The position numbers and the translations under genes were made by a program. Of a stretch of 20,989 nt of DNA, positions 1-6,533 are shown in pieces (within the stretch, counting starts at the first letter, position 1; each line of letters starts with the position of its first letter). The DNA is from a bacterium (lineage in GTDB: Bacteria > Patescibacteriota > Andersenbacteria > UBA10190), in NCBI GenBank assembly GCA_002686445.1, contig NZCO01000033.1, positions 1 through 20,989 on the forward strand, in the 5' to 3' direction. The notes beneath the pieces were generated by a model. That model ran no database searches and was not told the DNA's origin. It saw only the letters and a program-made list of their open reading frames with translations.

Positions 1-44
1 ACAACTTGGCTTTCATCAATTCGTCCTGCGTAGTAAACAAGCAT
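1..44 (-). CDS. 5' end of a minus-strand gene (partial)
   Basis: Reading leftwards from an ATG at 44, the frame stays open to the window edge and gives MLVYYAGRIDESQV. An AAGGGAG-type Shine-Dalgarno sequence lies about 8 nt upstream, and a second AAGG abuts the ATG. A TATACT hexamer on the same strand at 87-92 could be its -10 box, giving a leader of about 35 nt. Only 14 codons are visible, so no function can be assigned. The ribosome binding site plus -10 box make a real gene more likely than chance. Confidence 0.45.
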   Translation of the reverse strand, partial: MLVYYAGRIDESQV

Positions 45-218
45 CCTTATTTCTCCCTTGTATGTGAACCCTTCCTTGGGGCCCAAAGTATAACGAACAG
101 TGTTTCTCCCGCCGATACTGCCTTATAAGGAAGCACTTGGCGGAGGAGCGATATGTGTTACTATCGCTTAACAGAGCTACTATTAGAGAACTATTAATTA
201 TAGCACTAATACATACCT
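45..218. promoter_or_regulatory. Divergent intergenic region with palindromes
   Basis: This spacer separates the minus-strand gene at 44 from ruvX. Visible signals are a minus-strand TATACT (87-92), a perfect 10-bp palindrome CCTTATAAGG (121-130), and an inverted repeat AGCGATA / TATCGCT (147-153 and 162-168, 8-nt loop). The repeat abuts a possible plus-strand -35 TTAACA (168-173), which pairs with a weak -10 TATTAA (192-197). A small TTGGG-G-CCCAA palindrome lies near 77-87. The palindromes look like operators, but that is inference. Confidence 0.35.
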
Positions 219-641
219 ATGTCAAATACACCGGCGCTAGCTATAGATTACGGGGAGAGACACGTCGGATTGGCCATGACGTCCTCTGAAGGCACCGCAA
301 CCCGGCATTCCACTATTGAATGGGATGGCCAGGATCAGTCAGTATTAATCGGCATGCTTTTAGCGACTATAGAGACCGAGAAGGCTGGCAACATCGTTGT
401 TGGGGTACCGCGAAATTTAGAAGGAGAACTCACTGAGCAATCAGCTCTGATCACTGATTTTGCCGCCGCGCTGCAAAAGGCCCTACCCGAAGGCACGAGT
501 GTCACGACAGTCGACGAGACGCTTACCTCAGCTGAGGCGCAGCAGCGATTGGCGGAGGAAGGAGCCCCTGCGAGCGACGAGCATGCTGAGGCAGCCAAGA
601 TTATTCTAGAAGATTATTTGCGACAGCAAGCTGACAAATAG
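219..641 (+). CDS. ruvX: YqgF/RuvX-family Holliday junction resolvase-like nuclease
   Basis: A 140-residue RNase H-fold protein of the usual YqgF/RuvX length. In this family the protein is a putative Holliday junction resolvase and has also been linked to pre-16S rRNA 5' end processing; it acts in the cytoplasm. Family motifs appear in order: AIDYGERHVGLA (residues 8-19, with acid D10), VVGVPRNLEGE (60-70), VDETLTSAEA (98-107, with E100), and a final helix AAKIILEDYL (125-134). The last motif normally begins with an Asp (D-A-x-A-A); here the aligned residue is H122, with D120 two residues earlier. The ATG at 219 has no clear Shine-Dalgarno sequence. The next gene follows after 39 nt and appears to have its own promoter. 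Family assignment is firm; activity is less so because of the missing acid. Confidence 0.9.
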   Translation: MSNTPALAIDYGERHVGLAMTSSEGTATRHSTIEWDGQDQSVLIGMLLATIETEKAGNIVVGVPRNLEGELTEQSALITDFAAALQKALPEGTSVTTVDETLTSAEAQQRLAEEGAPASDEHAEAAKIILEDYLRQQADK

Positions 642-673
642 TTACGGACGTAACGAAATCGATCGTGTATACT
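641..673 (+). promoter_or_regulatory. Promoter of the GT2 gene with palindrome
   Basis: A TATACT -10 hexamer (668-673) ends 7 nt before the ATG at 681, so the transcript would start at about the start codon. No -35 consensus is present at the expected spacing. Instead a perfect inverted repeat GTTACG-GA-CGTAAC (641-654) covers that position, beginning on the last base of the ruvX stop codon. It could be an activator or repressor site. Confidence 0.5.
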
Positions 674-680
674 TTTGGTA

Positions 681-1418
681 ATGGAAGATAATGCGAACAT
701 ATATCTATCGGTCATCATCCCCGCCTACAACGAGGAGGGGCGTTTGCCGCATACCCTCAAAGCCGTCTTGGCCTACCTGCGCAAGCAGGACTACTCGTGG
801 GAACTGGCGGTCGTTGATGACGGCTCGAAGGACCGGACAGCTGATATAGTGCGTGAAGCAAGTGTGGCTGATGCTCGGGTGAAGCTGCTGCAATATGGGC
901 GTAATCGTGGCAAGGGGTATGCAGTCAAATACGGCATGACGCATACGACCGGAGAATACCGATTGTTCATGGATGCCGACAACTCGACTACTATTGATCA
1001 CTTTGAACAATTCAGCGGTGTATTTGATCTCGGCTTCGACGTGGTGATTGGCTCGCGTGATGTATCGGGCGCCCACATAGCAGTGCATCAGGTCTGGTGG
1101 AAGGAAAAGGTTGGTGACTTGGGCAATCTTTGGATCCAATTCTGGGCCGTGCCAGGTATTCAGGATACGCAAGCTGGCTTTAAAGTATTTAAGGGAGCGG
1201 TGGCGGACGAAGTGTTTTCTCGTTTGACGATTGATCGCTGGGGATTTGACGTTGAGGCGCTGGCCGTGACTCGGCATTTGGGATACAAGATTTCGGAGCA
1301 GCCGATCCGCTGGGTGAACGATCCTAACAGTAAGGTATCAACCAGAGCCTACTTAGATGTGCTACGCGAAGTGGTGCAGGTGCGTCTCAATCTGTGGCAA
1401 GGCAAATACGATCGGTAA
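681..1418 (+). CDS. Family 2 glycosyltransferase, dolichyl-phosphate glucosyltransferase-like
   Basis: A 245-residue soluble GT-A glycosyltransferase resembling the ALG5 / dolichyl-phosphate beta-glucosyltransferase branch of family 2, which transfers a sugar from a nucleotide-sugar to a polyprenyl phosphate. Seen directly: VIIPAYNEEGRL at residues 11-22, the nucleotide-binding VVDDGSKDRT (44-53), the GxGxA-type stretch NRGKGYAVKYGM, and the metal-binding FMDADNSTT with D98-A-D100. The segment QDTQAGFKVF matches the usual acceptor-site QCGFK motif. There is no C-terminal membrane pair, unlike GtrB/DPMS forms. An in-frame TTG six bases upstream (675) is possible, but ATG 681 fits both the family start and the -10 box spacing. 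galT follows after 12 nt, suggesting joint expression. The sugar donor is not determinable. Confidence 0.88.
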   Translation: MEDNANIYLSVIIPAYNEEGRLPHTLKAVLAYLRKQDYSWELAVVDDGSKDRTADIVREASVADARVKLLQYGRNRGKGYAVKYGMTHTTGEYRLFMDADNSTTIDHFEQFSGVFDLGFDVVIGSRDVSGAHIAVHQVWWKEKVGDLGNLWIQFWAVPGIQDTQAGFKVFKGAVADEVFSRLTIDRWGFDVEALAVTRHLGYKISEQPIRWVNDPNSKVSTRAYLDVLREVVQVRLNLWQGKYDR

Positions 1419-1429
1419 TACTAGGAGGG
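1417..1429 (+). promoter_or_regulatory. galT start signals: AATACT box and close AGGAGGG
   Basis: AGGAGGG (1423-1429) looks like a strong Shine-Dalgarno sequence but ends only 1 nt before the ATG at 1431, much closer than the usual 5-9 nt. AATACT (1417-1422), overlapping the GT2 stop codon, lies 8 nt before the ATG and resembles the -10 boxes of the leaderless genes nearby. Either signal may operate. Confidence 0.4.
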
Positions 1430-1430
1430 C

Positions 1431-2507
1431 ATGGCTAAACCAACCAAGACAATAAAGAAAGCCAAGCAGCCGGAGAGCAAGTCAGTGGCCGCAGGAGAAC
1501 TGCGGCAAGACCTGGTGACCGGCAAGTGGGTGGCGATAGCAACTGGGCGTGCCAAACGACCCCATAGTTTTAGTCGCAAGGATGGTCGGGCGACTGACGT
1601 GCCGAAGTATAAGGACGATTGCCCATTTTGTAATCTGGCTAAGTATCCGCAGGAGCCGGATGTGGTGCGCTTACCCGACGACGATGAGATCTGGCGAGTC
1701 CATATCTTCGGTAATAAATATCCTGCTTTTGACGCCAAGGAGGAGTTTCGCAGCTGGCAGCAGGGTCCATATAGAGCCATGGAGGCCGTGGGGTATCACG
1801 AGGTCTTGGCCACACGCGACCACAACGACGCTGATGCCACGATGAGTCTGCCGGACCTCACTCTGCAGCTGGAGGCACTGCAAATACGGTACCAAGAGCT
1901 GATGACCAAGCCCTCAGTCAACTACATTCAGATTATGAAAAACAGCGGGCCCGAGGCGGGTGCGTCGCTTGAGCATCCCCATCACCAACTGTTCACCACG
2001 CCGGTCTTGCCGGACGATATTAGTGACATGCTGCACGGAGCAGAAAAATACGCGAGCGAGAATAATGCGTCACCCTTTACGGCCTTGATAGACTTCGAAT
2101 TAGAGTCCGGTGAGCGGGTGGTGTGGGAAAACGAACAGTTCGTTGTCTTTTGTCCGTATGCGTCACGCACTCCCTTTGCACTGTGGATCGCGCCGAAGAA
2201 GCCCAATCCATTTTGGCAAGACATCTCCACCGACGAACGTCTCGCCTTGAGCGAAGCGTTAAGTCAGGCAATGCGGCGCCTGGCTAAGGGACTCAATAAC
2301 CCTTCGTACAACTATTTTATTAACTCAGCTCCCTGTGACGACACGGGTTTCGTGTGCAACCTAGAATCGTTTCAACACTTTCGTTGGCATATAGAAATTC
2401 TGCCTCGGTTTGGCGCACTCGGCGGGTTCGAGATGGTGACCGGATTGGAGATAGTTACGGCGCTACCGGAGGAATCAGCAGAGTTTCTGCGCGAAATTGA
2501 TATTTAA
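1431..2507 (+). CDS. galT: GalT-like nucleotidylyltransferase (HIT superfamily)
   Basis: A 358-residue member of the galactose-1-phosphate uridylyltransferase branch of the HIT superfamily. These enzymes move a nucleotidyl group between a nucleotide-sugar and a sugar-1-phosphate through a histidine-nucleotidyl intermediate. Seen: a lysine-rich N-terminal extension (about 20 residues), CPFC (64-67) as half of the zinc site, ATRDHNDADATM, then NSGPEAGASLEHPHHQL with the HPH triad at 182-184 (H184 the expected nucleophile). The second half has NSAPC and FRWHIEILPR, the latter also typical of ADP-glucose phosphorylase-like members. The neighbouring GT2 suggests a role in nucleotide-sugar supply for glycan synthesis. 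It could be UDP- or ADP-specific. The gene ends inside the A-tract of the convergent terminator. Confidence 0.85.
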   Translation: MAKPTKTIKKAKQPESKSVAAGELRQDLVTGKWVAIATGRAKRPHSFSRKDGRATDVPKYKDDCPFCNLAKYPQEPDVVRLPDDDEIWRVHIFGNKYPAFDAKEEFRSWQQGPYRAMEAVGYHEVLATRDHNDADATMSLPDLTLQLEALQIRYQELMTKPSVNYIQIMKNSGPEAGASLEHPHHQLFTTPVLPDDISDMLHGAEKYASENNASPFTALIDFELESGERVVWENEQFVVFCPYASRTPFALWIAPKKPNPFWQDISTDERLALSEALSQAMRRLAKGLNNPSYNYFINSAPCDDTGFVCNLESFQHFRWHIEILPRFGALGGFEMVTGLEIVTALPEESAEFLREIDI

Positions 2508-2536
2508 AAAAACGTCGTCACTTGCGGTGACGACGT
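2505..2536 (-). terminator. Intrinsic terminator of the sigma factor gene
   Basis: A perfect 10-bp stem, ACGTCGTCAC / GTGACGACGT (2512-2521 and 2527-2536), encloses a 5-nt loop. Read on the minus strand it is followed by a run of seven T (plus-strand A 2506-2512). It ends the minus-strand sigma gene. On the plus strand there is no T-run after the hairpin, so galT termination here would be weak. Confidence 0.88.
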
Positions 2537-2548
2537 GTCGCTATGTTT

Positions 2549-3118
2549 CTAGACGGCCATAGGTTCTACTTCCTTGGCCATTCTCTTGCGGGCGACATGT
2601 AGGCGCCGTTTGATCGTACCGAGCGGGGCGTCGAATTCATCGGCCATCTCCAGCAGCGAGTGTCCACGCACGTAGAAAGCCTCCAGTGTCTCGCGGTCCA
2701 ATTCTTTGAGGCGGCCTAGTCCATCGCGCACTTCGCGCCTACGCTCACCAGCGAGAACGAGGCTTAGGGGGGTTGTCGACTCGACAGTATTTGCCTCCAT
2801 ATCAGCCGGATCGGTTGCCATGCATGGTTTGCGGCGGACCATCCTATTGATGGCCATGCGGAGAGTAATAGAGCGAATCCAACCAGCGAATGCCGCCGGC
2901 TCACGCAGCTGACAGATCTTGGCCCACGCTTGCACAAAGACATCTTGCGTATGATCCTGGGCTTCGTTGAAGTCACCGAGGCGCCGCAACGCAATGGCGA
3001 AAACCGTTCGCTCAAATTGCTCATAGAGCTGGCCGAAAGCTTCATTTTCTCCGCGCTGGGCAGCGATCACGAGCTGCGCAATATCTGCTCGGCCATTGGT
3101 GGTCACGTATGTGGTCAT
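2549..3118 (-). CDS. ECF-like RNA polymerase sigma factor
   Basis: A 189-residue sigma-70 family protein with only regions 2 and 4, the ECF arrangement. Region 2 spans about residues 25-96: the LYEQFERTVFAIALRRLGDF helix, then AQDHTQDVFVQAWAKI, which resembles the core-binding DxxQ(E)VF motif, and FAGWIRSITLRMAINRMVRR as the -10 recognition/melting part. Region 4 spans about 125-182, with LKELDRETLEAFYVRGHSLLEMAD and the recognition helix GTIKRRLHVARKRM. The start is ATG 3118 because AAAGGAG lies 8 nt upstream; a GTG at 3148 would add ten residues that include the Shine-Dalgarno sequence. It stands alone between convergent and divergent neighbours. No adjacent anti-sigma gene is visible; the nearest membrane protein (3271) is an unrelated exporter. 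Confidence 0.9.
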   Translation of the reverse strand: MTTYVTTNGRADIAQLVIAAQRGENEAFGQLYEQFERTVFAIALRRLGDFNEAQDHTQDVFVQAWAKICQLREPAAFAGWIRSITLRMAINRMVRRKPCMATDPADMEANTVESTTPLSLVLAGERRREVRDGLGRLKELDRETLEAFYVRGHSLLEMADEFDAPLGTIKRRLHVARKRMAKEVEPMAV

Positions 3119-3204
3119 TGCGGGATCTCCTTTCCAAACAAATTTCACGTAACACGTAAAAAGAACGCTGGTAATTTATAACAACTTATGCGTATATCTG
3201 TCAA
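3119..3204 (-). promoter_or_regulatory. Sigma gene promoter and 5' leader with palindrome
   Basis: On the minus strand a perfect -35 TTGACA (3199-3204) and TATAAA -10 (3175-3180) are separated by 18 nt, the housekeeping pattern. The leader of about 50 nt ends in AAAGGAG. Inside it lies an imperfect 17-bp palindrome, TTCACGT-AAC-ACGTAAA (3144-3160), at a place where a repressor or RNA structure could act. The gene does not appear to depend on an unusual promoter. Confidence 0.75.
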
Positions 3205-3233
3205 ATCACGATTCAAACACCGTCCGAGTACTG

Positions 3234-3261
3234 CGTCAGGCTGACGATTGCATGCTATCAT
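3234..3261 (+). promoter_or_regulatory. Extended -10 promoter of the exporter gene
   Basis: TGC followed by TATCAT (3253-3261) is an extended -10 element, ending 9 nt before the ATG at 3271. The -35 position is occupied by an inverted repeat CGTCAG-G-CTGACG (3234-3246) rather than a TTGACA-like box. The leader would be a few nt at most and there is no Shine-Dalgarno sequence. Confidence 0.55.
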
Positions 3262-3270
3262 TGCTCCTAT

Positions 3271-3783
3271 ATGGGATTTGTTGGACAACTTGTTACCGCT
3301 CTAGCTGGGATTCCGGCAGAACTAGCGACGGTTTTTTTGGCGATGATACCTATCGGCGAGCTCCGTGGAGCCCTGCCGGTAGCGTTGGTCGTATATGACT
3401 TTTCAGTAGTTAAGGCTGTCGCATTATCCATCTTTGGCAACATATTGCCGGTGTATCTACTGCTCGTGTTTTTTGAGGTTGTGTCGCGTTGGCTCTCCGA
3501 GCGTTCCGAAAAGGCACGTCTGTTCTTCGAGTGGCTGTTTGAACGGACAAGGCGAAAGCTCGCACCGCAGGTGGAGAAGTATGGACCGTGGGCGCTCATC
3601 CTATTTGTGGCTATCCCGCTACCGGTTACTGGTGCCTGGACTGGATCGCTAGCAGCGTTCGTTTTTGGATTACCGAAGAAAGAAGCGTTTGTGGCGATCC
3701 TAATCGGTCTATTTATCTCCGCGGCGATCGTGACGGTCTTGACGCTCGGTACGGCACTTACCTTCAACGCACTGGCCAGATAG
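3271..3783 (+). CDS. Small multi-drug export family membrane protein (COG2426-like)
   Basis: A 170-residue integral membrane protein resembling the Sm_multidrug_ex family (COG2426). The name is historical, and the substrate of most members is unknown. The two family hallmarks are present as internal near-repeats: AMIPIGELRGALPVAL (about residues 24-39) and FVAIPLPVTGAWTGSLAAFV (about 112-131). Both are proline/glycine-rich hairpins buried in hydrophobic sequence. A charged amphipathic linker (about 70-100, SRWLSERSEKARLF) separates them, and a final hydrophobic helix covers about 142-166. The antisense frame is open for 166 codons but has no family features. The gene sits between a divergent sigma factor and tpiA, each with its own promoter. 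Confidence 0.85.
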   Translation: MGFVGQLVTALAGIPAELATVFLAMIPIGELRGALPVALVVYDFSVVKAVALSIFGNILPVYLLLVFFEVVSRWLSERSEKARLFFEWLFERTRRKLAPQVEKYGPWALILFVAIPLPVTGAWTGSLAAFVFGLPKKEAFVAILIGLFISAAIVTVLTLGTALTFNALAR

Positions 3784-3789
3784 GCTTAC

Positions 3790-3818
3790 TTGCTTGAGAT
3801 AGCCGGCTACGAGATACT
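3790..3818 (+). promoter_or_regulatory. Leaderless promoter of tpiA
   Basis: TTGCTT (3790-3795), a 17-nt spacer and GATACT (3813-3818), ending 6 nt before the ATG at 3825. The spacer contains a perfect 10-bp palindrome TAGCCGGCTA (3800-3809). This is probably the main promoter for the tpiA-fba pair. Confidence 0.6.
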
Positions 3819-3824
3819 AGCAGT

Positions 3825-4610
3825 ATGGAACACGTACCAGTCTTTGTAGCCAACTGGAAGATGGCGCTGTCGCACAAAGCGGCTATGGAGACGCTCAAGG
3901 CGATTAAGAAATTGGCCAAAGACATGCCCGACTCAGTGGAGGCTGTCGTGTGCCCAAGTTTTCCTAGCTTAGCGGAAGCAGCTAGCTTTGTGGGCAAGAT
4001 ATCTGGCTTACAGGTGGGCGCTCAGAACGTGCATTGGGAGGAATCTGGCGCTTGGACGGGCGAGGTGGCGGTATCACAAATAGCGCCCTTTGCCAGTCAC
4101 TGCATAATTGGGCATTCCGAACGGCGACGTCTGACGGGCGAGACTGATCAACAGGTGGCCGAGAAGGCCGCCCTGCTGATTCGACACGGGCTCGTGCCAA
4201 TCGTATGTGTTGGTGAGAGCTGGGAGGAACGGCAGGCGGGCGAGACGGTCAAGCGAGTTTCCGAACAAGTAGAAGTATTGCTCACTAAACTAACTCGCGT
4301 CGCGTTGGCCAAACTAATTGTGACCTATGAACCAATCTGGGCGATTAGCGCCAACAATCCAGTGGCCCCACCAGATCCTGATGAGGTGGCTCAAAATATG
4401 TTACTCATTCGTAAGTTGGCGGCCGGACAATTTGGCAACGAAGCGGCCGAGCGACTGCGTATCATCTATGGCGGTAGTGTTGACGCCGATAACGTGAAGC
4501 AATATGTAGGTGAACCGGGTGTCGATGGCGCCCTGGTCGGCAGCGCAAGCCTGAAGCCAGTCCAGTTTGTCAGTATGATAAAGACCATTGGTGAAGTGGG
4601 TTCGACCTAG
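3825..4610 (+). CDS. tpiA: Triosephosphate isomerase
   Basis: A 261-residue TIM-barrel enzyme interconverting dihydroxyacetone phosphate and glyceraldehyde-3-phosphate in the cytosol. Catalytic residues are in place: K12 in ANWKM (9-13), H97 in IIGHSERR (94-101), E169 in VTYEPIWAI (166-174). Phosphate-binding IIYGGSVDADN and GALVGSASL are present near the C-terminus. The phosphate-gripping loop 6 is unusual: after PIWAI the family normally has GTGK, but here it reads SANNPVAPPDPDE, longer and without the two glycines. The start has no Shine-Dalgarno sequence but lies 6 nt after a good -10 box. fba begins 2 nt after the stop codon, so the two are almost certainly co-translated. Confidence 0.97.
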   Translation: MEHVPVFVANWKMALSHKAAMETLKAIKKLAKDMPDSVEAVVCPSFPSLAEAASFVGKISGLQVGAQNVHWEESGAWTGEVAVSQIAPFASHCIIGHSERRRLTGETDQQVAEKAALLIRHGLVPIVCVGESWEERQAGETVKRVSEQVEVLLTKLTRVALAKLIVTYEPIWAISANNPVAPPDPDEVAQNMLLIRKLAAGQFGNEAAERLRIIYGGSVDADNVKQYVGEPGVDGALVGSASLKPVQFVSMIKTIGEVGST

Positions 4611-4612
4611 AC

Positions 4613-5479
4613 ATGCTGGTTAAACCAAACGAAATACTTGCGGAGGCCCTTAACATGCAATATGCCGTTGGGGCCTTTAACACGTATCACTTAGAAGTGA
4701 GTCAGGCGATACTGTGGGCTGCGCAAGAGCAACAGTCCCCCGTTATTATCCAAACGAGCGAGAGTGCAATAAAGTACGCCGGGTTGCCGCAGATAGTGGC
4801 TATCGTGACTACGCTGGCTAAAGAGATTGATGTGCCGGTGGTATTACACCTGGATCACGGTAAAAGCCTAGAGCAGGCCAAGGCCTGCATTGAGGCCGGC
4901 TATACCTCAGTCATGATCGATGCGGGAACGGAGCCGCTTGAGAAAAATATTGCCATCGTGAAGGAAGTGGTGACTGCCGCACACCAGCGCGGAGTATGGG
5001 TAGAGGCAGAGCTCGGAGCGATCCTGGGAGTTGAAGGAGCGCTCGGTTTAGGAGGAGAGAAGACTCCGGAGGACATGATGACGAAACCAGCCCAAGCCCG
5101 TGAATTCGTAGAAAAAACTGGCATCGATGCGCTCGCCGTTTCCGTGGGAACAATTCATGGTGCCTTTAGTGGCCAGGAATACATTCGCTGGCAAATACTT
5201 GAGGAGCTGGAGAAAGAGCTACCGAACTTTCCCTTGGTGGTACACGGCGCATCAGGCATCGAGGCTAAGGACTTGGCGAAGGTAGCGCTCACGAACGTGT
5301 GTAAGGTCAACGTCGACACCGAAGTTCGTATAGCTTTTGAGGCGGCTGTTAAAAGCTACTTCGATGAAGCGCATAAGAAAGTGGATCCGCGCGCTATCTT
5401 GCGCCCAGCCCGTGACGCAGCCCAGGCGGTAGTGGCGGAAAAGATGAAGATATTTGGTTCTGCAGGCCGCGCGAAGTGA
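4613..5479 (+). CDS. fba: Class II fructose-bisphosphate aldolase
   Basis: A 288-residue zinc-dependent aldolase that splits fructose-1,6-bisphosphate to the two triose phosphates, or the reverse. Class II signatures are clear: VLHLDHGKS with catalytic D81 and zinc ligand H82, EAELGAILG with E133, GTIHGAFSG with H182, VVHGASGIE with H211, and the phosphate/potassium region KVNVDTEVRIAF (231-242). Length suits the short class II forms (FbaA/GatY-like). The start lies 2 nt after the tpiA stop codon, with no ribosome binding site of its own, so translation is probably coupled. It ends with TGA, which shows UGA is a stop in this genome. A tagatose-bisphosphate preference cannot be excluded by sequence alone, but the glycolytic neighbours favour fructose bisphosphate. 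Confidence 0.95.
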   Translation: MLVKPNEILAEALNMQYAVGAFNTYHLEVSQAILWAAQEQQSPVIIQTSESAIKYAGLPQIVAIVTTLAKEIDVPVVLHLDHGKSLEQAKACIEAGYTSVMIDAGTEPLEKNIAIVKEVVTAAHQRGVWVEAELGAILGVEGALGLGGEKTPEDMMTKPAQAREFVEKTGIDALAVSVGTIHGAFSGQEYIRWQILEELEKELPNFPLVVHGASGIEAKDLAKVALTNVCKVNVDTEVRIAFEAAVKSYFDEAHKKVDPRAILRPARDAAQAVVAEKMKIFGSAGRAK

Positions 5480-5494
5480 TAGTTATACATGAGG

Positions 5495-5521
5495 GCGGCA
5501 TGCCGCAAAATATGATAAAAT
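5495..5521 (+). promoter_or_regulatory. Extended -10 promoter with 12-bp palindrome, pfkB-like gene
   Basis: TGA followed by TAAAAT (5513-5521) forms an extended -10 element exactly 6 nt before the ATG at 5528. A perfect 12-bp palindrome GCGGCATGCCGC (5495-5506) occupies the -35/spacer area. There is no TTGACA-like box, as is usual for extended -10 promoters. The palindrome could be an operator for an internal, separately regulated start within the glycolysis cluster. Confidence 0.6.
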
Positions 5522-5527
5522 TTATGC

Positions 5528-6532
5528 ATGCCAGATGAAACTACAACCTTCGATATGATCGCCATCGGCGATACGACTCAGGATATTTTCCTGGGAATGT
5601 CGGACGCCAGTGTCCAGTGCGATATAAACGACGAGCATTGCCGGATCTGTTTTGATTACGCAGATAAAATAGTCGTGGACACGAAAACTGACGTACCGGC
5701 GGTGGGCAATGCTGCTAACCACGCGATCGGCATGGCACGCTTAGGCTTGCGGGCCGCGGTCTATACCGTTATCGGCGACGACGTACAGGGACACTTGGCT
5801 GCCGATATTTTCCGCGAGAATGGGGTAGATCCGCGGTACGTCACCTTTGATGAAAAAAATGGCACTAACTTCTCCGCCGTAATTAATTATCAGGGAGAAC
5901 GTACTATCCTGGTGTATCACGAACCGCGTGACTATCAGCTGCCGCCGCTGGAATCTACGCGCTGGATATATCTGACCTCCGCCTCAGGTGACGGCGTTGC
6001 CGCGCTCCACGAACAAGTGGGTACGTATCTAGAAGATAATCCGGACGTACAGATGGCATTTAACCCTGGTACGCACCAAATGCACCTCGGTAAAGAGAAA
6101 CTCATGCCACTGCTGAAGCGCACAAACTCGCTCTTTTTGAATCGTGAGGAGTCAGCTCGGGTGCTGGGCGTGGAAACGAGCGATGTCAAAGAACTATGCG
6201 GCATGTACCACAAAATTGGAGTCAAACTAATGGTTATGACTGACGGTCCCGACGGGTCATACGTTTCAGATGGCAAAACGATCTGGTTTCTCCCAATTTT
6301 TGATGGTCCCGTCATCGAGCGCACGGGCGCTGGTGATAGCTATGGGTCAGGGTTCCTAGCGGCGATCCTTTCCGGCAAGCCGGTTAACGAGGCAATGCTC
6401 TGGGGCAACGCTAACTCGACGTCAGTAGTAGAGAAAATTGGTGCGCGGGAAGGTTTGCTCAATCAAGATGGCATAGCCGAGGGCATCGCAAAGAACACGC
6501 AGTACGTTCCGGAAGAGTTTGCCAAATTCTAA
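5528..6532 (+). CDS. PfkB/ribokinase-family sugar kinase in the glycolysis cluster
   Basis: A 334-residue ribokinase-fold kinase that transfers phosphate from ATP to a sugar or sugar phosphate. The C-terminal signature is intact: ERTGAGDSYGSGFLAAIL (264-281) with catalytic base D270 and the anion hole GAGD (267-270). The N-terminal part has VGNAANHAIGMARLGL (59-74) in place of the usual GG-x-N-A motif, and a conserved-looking FLNREESARVLG (203-214). Residues 31-50 carry C31, C38 and C41 close together, which is not typical of ribokinases. Its own leaderless promoter lies in the 48-nt gap after fba, and gap starts 1 nt after its stop codon. No PfkA-type phosphofructokinase is in the window, so fructose-6-phosphate is a plausible substrate; adenosine, ribose or another sugar remain possible. 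Confidence 0.85.
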   Translation: MPDETTTFDMIAIGDTTQDIFLGMSDASVQCDINDEHCRICFDYADKIVVDTKTDVPAVGNAANHAIGMARLGLRAAVYTVIGDDVQGHLAADIFRENGVDPRYVTFDEKNGTNFSAVINYQGERTILVYHEPRDYQLPPLESTRWIYLTSASGDGVAALHEQVGTYLEDNPDVQMAFNPGTHQMHLGKEKLMPLLKRTNSLFLNREESARVLGVETSDVKELCGMYHKIGVKLMVMTDGPDGSYVSDGKTIWFLPIFDGPVIERTGAGDSYGSGFLAAILSGKPVNEAMLWGNANSTSVVEKIGAREGLLNQDGIAEGIAKNTQYVPEEFAKF

Positions 6533-6533
6533 T

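Noticed and set aside
705..1277. 190-codon antisense frame opposite the GT2 gene
   Set aside because: No family features, no start signals, and the sense frame has complete GT2 motifs.
3267..3767. 166-codon antisense frame opposite the exporter gene
   Set aside because: It mirrors the sense codons of a recognisable membrane protein; low-complexity Ser/Thr/Asn content without a motif or ribosome binding site.
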